Origin: Longimicrobiales bacterium
GTDB taxonomy: Bacteria; Gemmatimonadota; Gemmatimonadetes; Longimicrobiales; Gaopeijiaceae
NCBI GenBank assembly: GCA_028278645.1
Contig: JANQDZ010000095.1
Span: 1 to 64,000 of the forward strand
Reading direction: 5' to 3'
DNA: 64,000 nucleotides
Positions 16,987-26,233 of this stretch are shown here, one piece after another (the first letter of the stretch is position 1; the number at the start of each line of letters is the position of its first letter). A model generated the notes under the pieces. That model saw only the letters and a list, made by a program, of their open reading frames with translations. It searched no databases and had not been told where the DNA came from. Position numbers and translations under genes: made by a program.

Positions 16987-18770
16987 GGATCAACCGCGTC
17001 GTCCGAAGCTGCCGCGTCGGCCGGTCGGACGTCCTTGATATGAGCTTGTAACTTCCGCCGCCCCCTGTATTCGTTGTCCCTCAGCTGGAATACGACATCC
17101 AAGGGCCCGGACCCCAGGCCCTCCGCCGTTACCCTCCTGGCCAGGTGAAATCCGATGGCGTCCAACTGGGTCTGGTCCTGTTGCAGGATCATCTTGAGAT
17201 GGTCGGTCCCCACGACCCAGGGGGACTTTGCCAATGAGACCCCCCTCGCCAAGAACGCCGGGCCCGGATTCCCGATCCCGTGAGGCCCCATATACTGGAG
17301 GTATCGATGCAGATCCCAATTCATCTCCTCCAGTCGGACCTCCACATCAGCGGGCAAGCGAGGGCTTAGATTCCTCCCCGCCAACTGGTTCCGGGCATGG
17401 GCGTTAAAAGCCTCCCGGAAGGCCGGTATTCGGTCCCGATGGACCTCCAATCCGGCTGCCTGGCGATGGCCCCCGTACTTCTCCAGCATCCTGTCACACG
17501 CCTTGATCCCATCCAGGATATGGTAGGTTGGGATCGACCGGGCACTCCCCCTCCCCCGATCTCCATCGAGGGCGATCAGGATCGTGGGCCGGTGGATCCT
17601 CTCGACCACCCTGGAGGCCACGATCCCCACCACACCGGGATGCCACCCGTCCCCCTCCAAGACAATGCCATAATCCCTCTCCGCCACGAACTCCCTCGAG
17701 AGGCGATCAAGCACTTCCTCCAAAGTCCGGCGGTCGGCTTCCTGCCGCTCCCGGTTGACCTCCTCCGCCAAACGAGCCAGACGCCGGGCCTCTTCCCAAT
17801 CGTCCGTCACAAGGAGGTCCAAGCCGTCCCGCGGCTCCCCTAAACGGCCGAGAGCATTCAGCCGGGGAGCAACCCCAAACCCCACGTTCCCCGCCGAGAT
17901 TGCCTCCTGCCGGAACCCGGCCTGATCCAGGAGCGCCCTCAACCCCGGAGTTCCTGTCTGCCCGAGGGCCCTGAGGCCGAACCTGGCCAGGATTCGGTTT
18001 TCCCCCTTCAGAGGAACCAGGTCGGCCACCGTGGCCATCCCCACCAGGGCCAGATAGGGGTGGAGCTCCCGTTCATCTATCCCCAGGGCCGCCGCCAAAC
18101 CCTGGCAGAGTTTGAAGGCCACCCCGGTTCCACAGAGGTGACGGTTGGGATACTCACTGTCGGCCCTTGCAGGATTCAGGACAGCAAGAGCATCGGGGAG
18201 CGTTTCCCCCGGGGCGTGATGGTCGGTCACGATCACATCGAGACCCAACTCTTTCGCCCGGCTCACCGCGTCGTGCGCCAGGATGCCGCAGTCCACCGTC
18301 ACCAAGAGTGAAGCACTGCGGTCCCGGGCCACGGCCAATCCCGCCGGGCCCAGGTCATACCCGTCACGCTGTCGGTGGGGCACAAACGGAACGGGTATCC
18401 CGCCAACGGCTTTGAGCCACCGTGTGAGGAGTGCCACACCTGCCATCCCGTCCACGTCGTAGTCACCGTGAATGAGAATGGTCTCTCGACCGCGGATGGC
18501 TGAGACCAGACGCTCGACGGCTTTTTCGAGGTCGGGGAGGGCCTCAGGTGGGTGGAGGTCGGATAGGGAGGGTCGGAGGAATGCTTTGGCTTTTTCCGGA
18601 ATCTCGTGGCCTCGGGCCACCAGGAGGGCACATAGAGGCCTTGGGAGGCTCAGGGCCTCCATCAAGCCACCTACCTCTGCTGGGTCAAAAGGGGTCGGGG
18701 CTTCCCAAACAGGTGCCGGCTGCGCCGGCAATTCTGCCGGACCCGTCCGATCCGCCGATCGAGGAGACAC
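16983..18770 (-). CDS. recJ: Single-stranded-DNA-specific exonuclease RecJ
   Basis: RecJ is a 5'-3' exonuclease acting in recombination and base-excision and mismatch repair. The protein has HGDYDVDGMAGVALL, the VTDHH motif of the DHH domain, and a DHHA1 region with GGHRQAAGLEV (about residues 430-450), followed by the OB-fold C-terminal part. The start is uncertain. I place it at a GTG at 18770 (595 residues), after the stop of the zinc-ribbon gene and with GAAGG upstream. A TTG at 18833 would overlap that gene and add 21 residues. RecJ overlaps rsmD by four bases. Confidence 0.93.
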   Translation of the reverse strand: MSPRSADRTGPAELPAQPAPVWEAPTPFDPAEVGGLMEALSLPRPLCALLVARGHEIPEKAKAFLRPSLSDLHPPEALPDLEKAVERLVSAIRGRETILIHGDYDVDGMAGVALLTRWLKAVGGIPVPFVPHRQRDGYDLGPAGLAVARDRSASLLVTVDCGILAHDAVSRAKELGLDVIVTDHHAPGETLPDALAVLNPARADSEYPNRHLCGTGVAFKLCQGLAAALGIDERELHPYLALVGMATVADLVPLKGENRILARFGLRALGQTGTPGLRALLDQAGFRQEAISAGNVGFGVAPRLNALGRLGEPRDGLDLLVTDDWEEARRLARLAEEVNRERQEADRRTLEEVLDRLSREFVAERDYGIVLEGDGWHPGVVGIVASRVVERIHRPTILIALDGDRGRGSARSIPTYHILDGIKACDRMLEKYGGHRQAAGLEVHRDRIPAFREAFNAHARNQLAGRNLSPRLPADVEVRLEEMNWDLHRYLQYMGPHGIGNPGPAFLARGVSLAKSPWVVGTDHLKMILQQDQTQLDAIGFHLARRVTAEGLGSGPLDVVFQLRDNEYRGRRKLQAHIKDVRPADAAASDDAVDP

Positions 18771-18793
18771 TGGGCCGTGTCCTTCGCAGACCG

Positions 18794-19513
18794 TCAGCCT
18801 AGGTCGTCGCCGACGCTTAGGAGGACTCCGCAAGCTTCACAGGCGATGCCCGACGCACCCTTCCTGACCTCGTTTTGAACCTGAAGCGGAATCATTCCGA
18901 AACAGTGACCGCAGGCGCCGTCAGGGGTCAATGAAGCTACCGCCACCGACCTCCCACCACCTCGGATGCGTTCATAGTCCAACCGCTCCCTATCCGGAAC
19001 CAACTCGGCGTACTCCTCTCTTTTCTCCTTTAGCGCCCCATACTTTTCCAGGACGTTTTTCTGCTCCTCGAGGAGTTGAAGCCTCCGGGGTTCAACGTCG
19101 GCCCGGGCCTGATCCAAAGCGGCCTGCTGTTCGTCGAGGCGGTCTTCCATCCTCCGGATCTGGTCCAGAAGGGTCAGAGCCTCCTGCTCATCTGCTTCCA
19201 GAGCCTGCCGCAGGAGATCCATCTCTGCCCGGACTGCCGCCTCCTCTCGGAGATTCCGCACCGACTTGAGCCGCTCCTCGAGCTTCTTCGATCGAGCCCG
19301 CCGGTCATCTGCAGAGTGTTCCAGACGCCGTTCCTCGACCTTCATCTCCTGCAACCGGTTCTTGAGCGTCCCGACTTCCTGCTCGAGAGCCAGGGACGGC
19401 TCCTCCACCTCGTCCAGGAGAGGATCAAACTCCGCAGCGCGGCTCCTCAGGTTTTCCAGTTGGAGATCGATGTCTTGTAGGTCCTTCAATGACCCCGTCG
19501 TGTCTTCCTTCAT
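18794..19513 (-). CDS. Coiled-coil protein with C-terminal C4 zinc ribbon
   Basis: A 239-residue protein. About residues 10-180 are a long charged coiled coil rich in Glu, Arg and Leu. The C-terminal zinc ribbon has two CxxC pairs (CGHC and CEAC). This is the architecture of the zf-RING_7 (PF02591) family, sometimes annotated as a nucleic-acid-binding or secretion-chaperone-like protein; the true function is unclear. The ATG at 19513 follows GGAAGG. The frame continues upstream into dnaG but is not conserved there. It lies 11 bases after the dnaG stop, so it is probably translated from the same mRNA. Confidence 0.85.
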   Translation of the reverse strand: MKEDTTGSLKDLQDIDLQLENLRSRAAEFDPLLDEVEEPSLALEQEVGTLKNRLQEMKVEERRLEHSADDRRARSKKLEERLKSVRNLREEAAVRAEMDLLRQALEADEQEALTLLDQIRRMEDRLDEQQAALDQARADVEPRRLQLLEEQKNVLEKYGALKEKREEYAELVPDRERLDYERIRGGGRSVAVASLTPDGACGHCFGMIPLQVQNEVRKGASGIACEACGVLLSVGDDLG

Positions 19514-19524
19514 GTGCCTTCCCG

Positions 19525-21333
19525 CTATGGGTTTGGTTCGAATGGATCTTGGCGTCGCCTGATGGCCGGACGCCAATCCGTTTTTAGCTCTCTTCTAAGC
19601 CGGGCAATCTCTTCAAGCTCCCTCACCAGGGATTCCTGCCTCCCCGGATCGGTTTCCCTTGCCATGGCCTCCCGCAGGCTTTCTGCCTTGGTCGCCAGCT
19701 GACCCTCTTTGATCTGCCCGATGGAGTCTTCGAACACCCGGTTTGCCTCGGACATATGCTCCGAACTCGCCAGGAGACTCTCGAGCTTGGCCGCCGCCGC
19801 CGTGTCCATTCCTTCAGGGGGGTGAGTCAACTCCGGATCCGCGATCAGGGCCTCGTACACCGCCCGGAGAGTGGGATCGGAGAACTCATCGGGGCCGAGC
19901 CGCTCGGCAGCCAGGTCCACATAGTCCCTGAATTGCACCAGAAGAAGGAGGAGCTTCCGCTCCGCCCCCAAGGCAACTGGCCGCTTCGGAGTGATGGGCG
20001 GTGGGGAAACCCTGGGCCTGGATCGGGACCGGGGGGCATACCCTCCCCCACCTTTCCTCATCTCCGCATCGAGTGTTTCCCGTCGGACCCCGGTTCTTTC
20101 CGCGACTTTGGCCACATAGATGTCTCTGAGTGTGGGATCCTTGGCCGCACGAAGGGTGGGGAGAAGCCGGTCCACAGCGCCCCGGGTCCTCTCGATGGAG
20201 GAGAAATAGTCCTTCTCCTCCAGGATCTGGAGCTTTCGGTCCAGCACGTCCACGGCTTGGCTCAAATACTCCCGGATCCCTTCGGGACCCTCTTTTTGCA
20301 TCACCGTATCCGGGTCCTCGCCGGGAGGGAGAGTGACCACAGATGGATGAAGACCTGCGGCCAGGAGGACATCCCCGGCTCGGAAGGTGGCTTTGAGGCC
20401 TGCCGGGTCGCTGTCGAAGAGGATGAAGACTCTGGTGCTATAACGGGCCAGGAGGCGGGCCTGGCCCTCAGTCATGGAGGTCCCGAGGGGCGCCACCACG
20501 TTCTCGATTCCGCCGGCGGCCAGGGACACCGCGTCCATATAACCTTCCACCATGAGGGCCCCCTCTTCCCTCCGGATGGCATTCTTCCCCCACGAAAGGC
20601 CGTAAAGGACCTCCCCTTTGTGGTAGACCGGGGTTTCCGGGGAATTGAGGTACTTAGGCGCCCCCTTCCCGCTGGGTCCCAGAATCCGCCCACCAAAGGC
20701 CAAGGTGCGCCCCGATGCCGACTGGATGGGGAAGATGATCCGGTTGCGGAACCTGTCGTAGGGTTCTTTCCCGATCTCTCTTTGGATGAGGAGGCCAACT
20801 TCGAGGAGGACCGGATCTTCGATCCCGTGGACCGCGGCCCCTTCTCGGAGTGAACGCCACTCGTCGGGAGCGAATCCGAGATCAAACCTCTCCGCGGAGT
20901 CTTTGCCGATACCGCGTTTCTTCAGATAGGCTCGAGCGGACCTTCCGGCATCCTTGTCCCGGAGGGCCTTCTTGAAGAACTCCTGAGCGAAGGCATTGGC
21001 CTCGTGGAGATGCCGGTGGGGATCCTCCCCACCCTGGCGTGACACCTCCCGAACCTCGACACCGGCCCGAGCCGCCACGGCCTTGACGGCATCCACAAAA
21101 CTCAGCCCGAGGCGTTTCATCAGGAAGGTGAAGACGTCTCCGGACTCGTTACAGCCAAAGCACTTGTAGAAACCCTTGGAGGGAACCACGTAGAAGCTGG
21201 GTGTACGTTCCTCGTGGAAAGGACACCTGGCCTTAAAATCCTTACCGGCCCGCTTCAAGGCCACGTGGTCCCCGATAATATCGACGATGTCAGCCCGGGC
21301 CCGGACCTCGTCTACCACATCGTCCGGGATCAT
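19525..21333 (-). CDS. dnaG: DNA primase
   Basis: DnaG makes RNA primers at the replication fork. The 602-residue protein has the N-terminal zinc-binding residues C37, H40, C58 and C61 (CPFH and CFGC), the RNA polymerase core with EGYMDAV, the TOPRIM acidic cluster in FDSDPAGLKA and a C-terminal helical region for helicase binding. All parts are present in the expected order and length. The ATG overlaps the mutS2 stop by four bases. A dnaG gene followed by sigma factor rpoD is frequent in bacteria; here the downstream gene is instead the zinc-ribbon coiled-coil protein. Confidence 0.97.
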   Translation of the reverse strand: MIPDDVVDEVRARADIVDIIGDHVALKRAGKDFKARCPFHEERTPSFYVVPSKGFYKCFGCNESGDVFTFLMKRLGLSFVDAVKAVAARAGVEVREVSRQGGEDPHRHLHEANAFAQEFFKKALRDKDAGRSARAYLKKRGIGKDSAERFDLGFAPDEWRSLREGAAVHGIEDPVLLEVGLLIQREIGKEPYDRFRNRIIFPIQSASGRTLAFGGRILGPSGKGAPKYLNSPETPVYHKGEVLYGLSWGKNAIRREEGALMVEGYMDAVSLAAGGIENVVAPLGTSMTEGQARLLARYSTRVFILFDSDPAGLKATFRAGDVLLAAGLHPSVVTLPPGEDPDTVMQKEGPEGIREYLSQAVDVLDRKLQILEEKDYFSSIERTRGAVDRLLPTLRAAKDPTLRDIYVAKVAERTGVRRETLDAEMRKGGGGYAPRSRSRPRVSPPPITPKRPVALGAERKLLLLLVQFRDYVDLAAERLGPDEFSDPTLRAVYEALIADPELTHPPEGMDTAAAAKLESLLASSEHMSEANRVFEDSIGQIKEGQLATKAESLREAMARETDPGRQESLVRELEEIARLRRELKTDWRPAIRRRQDPFEPNP

Positions 21334-23744
21334 CGAAGCCTCACGACCGTCACCCCAGCGCCACCTTCACTCGGTCCTCCCATTCGGAATTCACTTACTC
21401 GTCCGTCAGCTTTGAGGAGTTCGGAAACGGCCTCCCGCAAAGCGCCTGTCCCTTTCCCGTGGATGATGCGAAGCTCGCCGAGGCCACCCAGGACTGCCTG
21501 ATCCAAGGCTCTGTCCACTTCGATCCCGATGTCGTGGACCCGGAAACCTCTCACGTCCACCTCTGGTTCCGGATCCGGATCCGGCCCCTGCCAAGACGAA
21601 GCCTGGGACCGAACTGGGGAGGTTCCGGACCCCGGCCTTCCCGCCCCCTCCCCCTCCCCCTCCTGCCTGGAAAGGAACTCCAGGTCGGACGGGTTGACCT
21701 GAAGTCGCACTCCCGCTGTCTCAACCAGAACCCGGTCTTCCCGGACCTCCACGACGGTGCCCTTGGATCCGGTCCCACTCAACCGCACCCGGTCTCCCGC
21801 CTGGACCGCCTCACTTCCCAAGGGGCGAACGGACCGGCCCTTGGCCTTTGCAGGTCGGTGTCTCCGGGCAGCCTCCTCCACCCTCTGTCGGGCTTTTCGG
21901 TGGACCTCCTCGAGAGATCCATCGTGGTCCCGAGCCCGCTCCCACGCTCCCCTTACCTCACGTATGGCCTCCTCCACTTCACGCCTCGCGTCCAAAAGAA
22001 GCTGCCGCGCTTCTTCCTGGGCACGGTCCCGGGCCGTGCGTTCCTGGTCCTTCAAGACGGCCTCACGTTCCCGGAGGCCCTCTCGGAGCCGTTCGTTCTG
22101 AGCTTTTACGGCGGCGAGGGAGTCCACCAGCCGCCCGGCGTCCTTCTCTTTCCTTTCCAAGGCGGCCAGGAGGTCCTCCATACGGGCCTCCTCTTTCGGC
22201 ATGTGATCCTCGGCACGGTCCAGGACCATCGCCGGAAACCCCAACCGTCGAGCGATGGCCAGGCCGTAGCTCCGCCCAGGCCGACCTTTAAGCAGATGGT
22301 AGGTGGGCTCGATGCGATCGGGATCAAACTGGAGCGATGCGTTGACCACGCCACTCCCGGGGGTATCCAGTCGCTTCAGAGCCCCCAGGTGAGAGGTCGC
22401 TACCGTCAGGGTGCCTCGGGATACCAACTCCTCCAGGATGGCCCTGGATAGGGCGGCCCCCTCTTGAGGGTCGGTCCCCGTCCCCATCTCGTCGATGAGA
22501 ACCAGAGATTCCCCGTCAGCTGCTGCCAGGAGCTCCTTGAGGTTCGCCAAGTGGGCGGAGAAGGTGGAAAGGCTTTCCACAATGGATTGTTCGTCTCCGA
22601 TATCGGCGAACACCCCCGAGAAGACCGGGATACTGGTGCCCTCTCCCACCGGCGGGACGATCCCGGATTGAGCCAAGACTGCGATGAGGCCCAAGGCCTT
22701 CAGGAAAACGCTTTTTCCGCCGGTGTTCGGGCCGGAAACGACTATCACACGCTCCCCTTCATCGAGCCGTAGGTCGAACGGAACAACCTCACCGGGAGCC
22801 CTGGAAAGGAGTAGGGGATGTCTCCCCTGGACGATCTCGAACTCTTGGGTGCCGGGCGGAAGCAGGGTCGGAGCGGCCGCCTCCCAGGCCAACGCGGCCA
22901 GGGCACGGGCATAGAGCGTATCAAAGACCACCAGTGATTCCTGAGCGCCTCCCAGGAGAGGGGCCACTGGCCGAAGGGCGTCCGTCTGTTCTCGGAGGAT
23001 CCGTTGGATCTCCCGGGTCTCTTCCCGTTGGAGCTCCCGAAGTTCGCCCATCATCGTCAGGGACACGGGCGGTTCGATAAAGAGGGTGGCGCCGGTAGCC
23101 GATTCGTCCATCACCACACCCCCTACCTCACCCTTCCCTTCCCTCCTCACCGGGATCACGTACCGCCCGTCCCGGATGGTCACGGACGCATCGGGTACAA
23201 CAATCCTCTCCGGCAGCGTGGAAAGGAGTTTCTCCAAAGCCCGTACGATCTTCCCGTGGACCCGCCGCAGGCGGCCACGAATCCTTCCCAACTCCTTGCT
23301 GGCTGAATCCAGGAATGTGCCGTCCCGATCCACGATCTTTTCGATCGTCTTCTCGGCCGATCGGTCCACGTACAGTCCCTCGGAGAGGAACTCCAGGTCC
23401 GGTAGATCGCCGGAGGCCCGGGAAAGGCCATTCTTCAAATCCCGGCTGGATCCAAGAAGGGCTCCCAGGGAGAAAAGCTCCTTGGGCTCCAGGACCGCCC
23501 CCTCCAGCTCCAGCCGGTCCAGGGCGGCTCTGGCGTCAGGAATCCCAGGTACGGTCCAATCCCGGTGTCGATCCAGGAACTGGGCCGTCGCTTGGACCCT
23601 TTCCAATTCGATCCGAATCAGGCCGAGGCTCACCCCGGGTACCATGGCCAGGATCCGTTCCCGGCCCATGTCGCTGATTGATCGGGCGGCGATGCTTTCT
23701 AGGACCCGGGGGTACTCGAGGACGTCCAGAGCGTGGGAATTCAA
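21330..23744 (-). CDS. mutS2: Endonuclease MutS2
   Basis: MutS2 is a MutS-like ATPase with a nuclease domain, implicated in suppressing recombination and in ribosome rescue. The 804-residue protein has the Walker A GPNTGGKS, the Walker B region LVLIDEMGTGTDP, a long coiled coil (about residues 500-650) and a C-terminal SMR domain with VDVRG and the HGKGTGALR nuclease-type motif. I choose a TTG at 23744: it gives LNSHALDVLEY, the usual N-terminus, and has GGGGAGG six bases upstream. The GTG at 23783 has no good ribosome site. It overlaps dnaG by four bases. Confidence 0.95.
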   Translation of the reverse strand: MNSHALDVLEYPRVLESIAARSISDMGRERILAMVPGVSLGLIRIELERVQATAQFLDRHRDWTVPGIPDARAALDRLELEGAVLEPKELFSLGALLGSSRDLKNGLSRASGDLPDLEFLSEGLYVDRSAEKTIEKIVDRDGTFLDSASKELGRIRGRLRRVHGKIVRALEKLLSTLPERIVVPDASVTIRDGRYVIPVRREGKGEVGGVVMDESATGATLFIEPPVSLTMMGELRELQREETREIQRILREQTDALRPVAPLLGGAQESLVVFDTLYARALAALAWEAAAPTLLPPGTQEFEIVQGRHPLLLSRAPGEVVPFDLRLDEGERVIVVSGPNTGGKSVFLKALGLIAVLAQSGIVPPVGEGTSIPVFSGVFADIGDEQSIVESLSTFSAHLANLKELLAAADGESLVLIDEMGTGTDPQEGAALSRAILEELVSRGTLTVATSHLGALKRLDTPGSGVVNASLQFDPDRIEPTYHLLKGRPGRSYGLAIARRLGFPAMVLDRAEDHMPKEEARMEDLLAALERKEKDAGRLVDSLAAVKAQNERLREGLREREAVLKDQERTARDRAQEEARQLLLDARREVEEAIREVRGAWERARDHDGSLEEVHRKARQRVEEAARRHRPAKAKGRSVRPLGSEAVQAGDRVRLSGTGSKGTVVEVREDRVLVETAGVRLQVNPSDLEFLSRQEGEGEGAGRPGSGTSPVRSQASSWQGPDPDPEPEVDVRGFRVHDIGIEVDRALDQAVLGGLGELRIIHGKGTGALREAVSELLKADGRVSEFRMGGPSEGGAGVTVVRLR

Positions 23745-23800
23745 ACGGTTCCTCCCCACGCGTTTCCAGGATGATTCAAACACCTACCCCCGAACGGAGG

Positions 23801-23830
23801 ACGGGCGCCGGCCAAGCGGCCAGCGCCCGT
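23801..23830 (-). other. Stable intercistronic hairpin before mutS2
   Basis: Eight outer base pairs (ACGGGCGC with GCGCCCGT) and four inner ones (GGCC with GGCC, loop AAGC) are separated by a single mismatch. It lies 35 bases after the YqeY-type gene stop and 56 bases before the mutS2 start. No U run follows, so termination would need Rho or be partial. It may mark an operon boundary. Confidence 0.45.
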
Positions 23831-23865
23831 TCCAGGACGTGCGAAAGGAGGGGGGAATACACCCA

Positions 23866-24306
23866 TCACTCAGACAACACCTCCCGAACGATCCGATTGG
23901 CCTCTTTGCCATCGAAACGTCCCTTGATTCTAGGCATCAGCTGCCCCATGACGGGTCCCATGTCCTGCAATCCTTTCCCGACGATCTCCCTCACGATCGT
24001 TCGGACTTCCTCCTCAGACATTCCCTCTGGGAGGTACTCAGACAGCATCTTCGCCTCTGCCTCCTCCTTCAGGGCCAGTTCCTCCCGGCCCCCGGCCCGC
24101 ATCTGATCGGCCGCGTCTTTTCGTCGCTTAACCGCTTTACCGATGACGGAAAGAGCCTCCTCGTCACCCACCTCTTCCCCAACCTCGATTTCGTGGTTCC
24201 GGATATCAGAAAGGGTCGTGGAAAGGACCAGGGTTCGCAACTTATCCCTACCTTTCCTGGCACCTTTCAAATCATCCTGAAGCCGGCTTTTGATCGAGCT
24301 GGCCAA
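23866..24306 (-). CDS. GatB/YqeY domain-containing protein
   Basis: A 146-residue YqeY-family protein, related to the tRNA-binding C-terminal domain of the GatB amidotransferase subunit. Family features are the N-terminal SIKSRLQDDLKGARKGRDK segment, the SEYLPEGMSEEEV block and a C-terminal MGQLMPRIKGRFDG with a final helix. The start is a TTG at 24306 with an excellent GGAAGGAGGG seven bases upstream. An ATG-initiated longer frame would read through the HIT gene. The role of stand-alone YqeY proteins is unsettled; links to tRNA or aminoacylation are inferred from the domain. Confidence 0.9.
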   Translation of the reverse strand: MASSIKSRLQDDLKGARKGRDKLRTLVLSTTLSDIRNHEIEVGEEVGDEEALSVIGKAVKRRKDAADQMRAGGREELALKEEAEAKMLSEYLPEGMSEEEVRTIVREIVGKGLQDMGPVMGQLMPRIKGRFDGKEANRIVREVLSE

Positions 24307-24386
24307 CCGAAAACCCTCCTTCCGAAGTAGGTGGAAGCTACCGGCAGCGAATGGGGCGGTCAACGCGCTCCGGGGATGCCTCGAGG

Positions 24387-24737
24387 CTATCCCGGAGGCC
24401 ATCCCATTCTTCGGCCTCCGAGGAGATGGAGGTGGATGTGAAACACCGTCTGCCCGGCATCCGCTCCGGCGTTCACGACCATTCTGTATCCGCCTTCGGT
24501 GAGCCCCTCCTCTTCGGCCAGGTCCCTCGCCATGAGAAACAACCTCCCCATGACCTCCGAGTCTTCCTCCGACAGATCGGTGACGGAAGAGATGTGCTTT
24601 CGCGGGATGATCAGGATGTGGGTGGGTGCTTGGGGGCTGATATCCCGGAAAGACACCACGTCGTCGTCGGATCGAACGATGTCCGCAGGGATCTCCCCTG
24701 AGGCTATGCGGCAAAAGAGGCAATCAGAGTTGGCCAT
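24387..24737 (-). CDS. HIT family protein (HINT-like nucleotide hydrolase)
   Basis: A 116-residue histidine-triad protein, most like bacterial HinT, which cleaves adenosine phosphoramidates and similar nucleotides. The triad HIHLHLL is near residue 100. The N-terminal CLFCRIASGEIPADIV is typical, with two cysteines (CxxC) often seen in this subgroup. The ATG at 24737 follows GGGGG with normal spacing. It is the first gene before a 174-base divergent gap, so its promoter probably lies there. The YqeY gene lies 80 bases downstream. Confidence 0.94.
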   Translation of the reverse strand: MANSDCLFCRIASGEIPADIVRSDDDVVSFRDISPQAPTHILIIPRKHISSVTDLSEEDSEVMGRLFLMARDLAEEEGLTEGGYRMVVNAGADAGQTVFHIHLHLLGGRRMGWPPG

Positions 24738-24911
24738 TACGCACCCCCTTGTTTGCGACCGCTTCTGCAACCGGTGAAAGGACCCTACTACCCTATGGCG
24801 AATAGGACGTTTCCAGTCCCGCGGAGCCATGTTCAGGCCCCCTCGGGCATCGGATATTCACCTCCACTTCCCTGGAGCGCCAGAGAATAGGTTCAACCGA
24901 AGGAGGGAGAG

Positions 24912-25373
24912 TTGGAGGCCTGGAACGAGCACCTTAAGACGATACTGGACCGGGCGCCGACCCGTGCCATGCCCCTCTCCACTCTGGTCCAGTCCCTAAA
25001 CCGGCTCGGTGGATCTCAGGAAAGCAGAAAGGACCTGGTAATCAAGGCTGCGGGATCTCAACAAGAATCCTACAGAATCATCCCTAACCGTCTCGGACCC
25101 TGGGCTCAACATCCGAAGAGAAGGCGATCCCTTAGCCCCGTCCAACCGGAAAACGGTTGGGAACCCGACCCGTGGGTCCTGACCTGGTCCGGACCGCGCG
25201 GGTTGGATGGACCTCAGGGGCGAATGATCGAACAGCTCACAGACAGCCTCGGGGCGTGGGGCAAGGAAGTGGACGTCGGATCACCAAGCTCGGTGGCCCG
25301 TTGGATCGGGGCGAATCGGGAAGCCGAGCGGGCCCTGAAGTGCCTGACTACCTCCGGTCGGAATCCGGCCTGA
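24912..25373 (+). CDS. Hypothetical protein with winged-helix-like N-terminus
   Basis: One of only two plus-strand genes. The frame opens with a TTG at 24912 preceded by AGGAGG with five bases of spacing, a strong ribosome site. The 153-residue protein begins with a helix-rich HLKTILDRAPTRAMPLSTLV segment and a following basic stretch that resemble a winged-helix fold. A Pro/Arg-rich middle follows, then a C-terminal helical part (SVARWIGANREAERALK). I recognise no named family. It shares the divergent gap with the HIT gene and its last 26 bases overlap the 3' end of prmA convergently. Gene reality rests on the ribosome site, length and protein-like composition. Confidence 0.6.
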   Translation: MEAWNEHLKTILDRAPTRAMPLSTLVQSLNRLGGSQESRKDLVIKAAGSQQESYRIIPNRLGPWAQHPKRRRSLSPVQPENGWEPDPWVLTWSGPRGLDGPQGRMIEQLTDSLGAWGKEVDVGSPSSVARWIGANREAERALKCLTTSGRNPA

Positions 25374-26217
25374 ACAAACCGGTCCACCATCCCTCCTCCT
25401 CGTCGGTCTCCACCAGCCGGAAGCCCGCCTCGGACGCACCAAAAATGACTTGACCCCGCTCCTCTCCCAGGATCCCGGAGAGGATCAGCCACCCACGTGG
25501 CTTCAGGCTCGAGATGAACGCCTGGAGAAGCGGGAGAATCAGGTGGCTCTGAAGGTTCGCCATGATCCCTTCAAAAGGAGCGCCAGAGAGGGGGCCTCCC
25601 CCCTCCACCAAGGCGCGACGGATCTCCACCCGGTCTGCCACTCGGTTCCGTGCCAGGTTCCCAATGGCGGTCTCACAGGACATCTCGTCCATTTCCAGGG
25701 CCAGTACTTCGTCGGCCCCCAACAAAGCCGCCGCGATGGCCAGGATCCCCGACCCGGAGCCGACGTCGGCCAGCCGTTCCCCCGGTTTAATCGTACGATC
25801 CAGAATCCTGAGGCATCCCCGGGTCGTAGCATGCTCTGCGGTCCCGAAAGCCATCCCCGGGTCCAGGACCACCCGGATCTCTCCAGGACCAACCGGGAAA
25901 TCCTCCCAGGAAGGAGAGACGATCAGGCGTGGTGTGATCCGTCTGGGGCCCAGACCACTCCGCCATAGGGTTTCCCACTCCTCTTGAGGTTGCCACTCCC
26001 AGGACAGTTGGGGATCGGAGGTTCGTGAGTAGCCTGCCAAACGATCCCGGACCAGTGATAGGAGGGAATCCAGGTCATCAGGAGGCGGGAGATAGGTCAC
26101 AAGGGCGCCGCCGGCTTCTTCAACCGCCGATCCTCCGAGGGCGAGGAGGGTCTCAGTAGCTTCCTCCTCGGCCCCGGAAAACCGAACCGTAAGCTTCAAC
26201 CACCGGTCGGGGGGCAT
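25348..26217 (-). CDS. prmA: Ribosomal protein L11 methyltransferase
   Basis: PrmA trimethylates lysines and the N-terminus of ribosomal protein L11. The 289-residue protein has an N-terminal L11-recognition domain (about residues 1-100), a linker with WEDFPVGPGEIRVVLDPGMAFGTAEHATT and the SAM motif DVGSGSGILAIAA. The family NLQSHLI segment follows in the expected place of the catalytic NPP-like motif, reading ANLQSH. The ATG at 26217 follows GGAG at short distance. It lies 16 bases after dnaJ, so it is probably the last gene of the hrcA-dnaJ-prmA operon. A gene order dnaJ-prmA is common in bacteria. Confidence 0.94.
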   Translation of the reverse strand: MPPDRWLKLTVRFSGAEEEATETLLALGGSAVEEAGGALVTYLPPPDDLDSLLSLVRDRLAGYSRTSDPQLSWEWQPQEEWETLWRSGLGPRRITPRLIVSPSWEDFPVGPGEIRVVLDPGMAFGTAEHATTRGCLRILDRTIKPGERLADVGSGSGILAIAAALLGADEVLALEMDEMSCETAIGNLARNRVADRVEIRRALVEGGGPLSGAPFEGIMANLQSHLILPLLQAFISSLKPRGWLILSGILGEERGQVIFGASEAGFRLVETDEEEGWWTGLFRPDSDRR

Positions 26218-26233
26218 ATCTCCGATCAGGTTT

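Noticed and set aside
23086-24330. 414-codon plus-strand open frame opposite mutS2 and the YqeY-type gene
   Set aside because: The frame is very rich in Arg and Ser, as shadows are, and spans two real minus-strand genes.
24738-24911. tRNA, riboswitch or CRISPR in the largest divergent gaps
   Set aside because: I saw no cloverleaf, no direct repeats with spacers and no known riboswitch consensus here or in the gaps at 53857-54085, 59793-60076 and 61220-61388.
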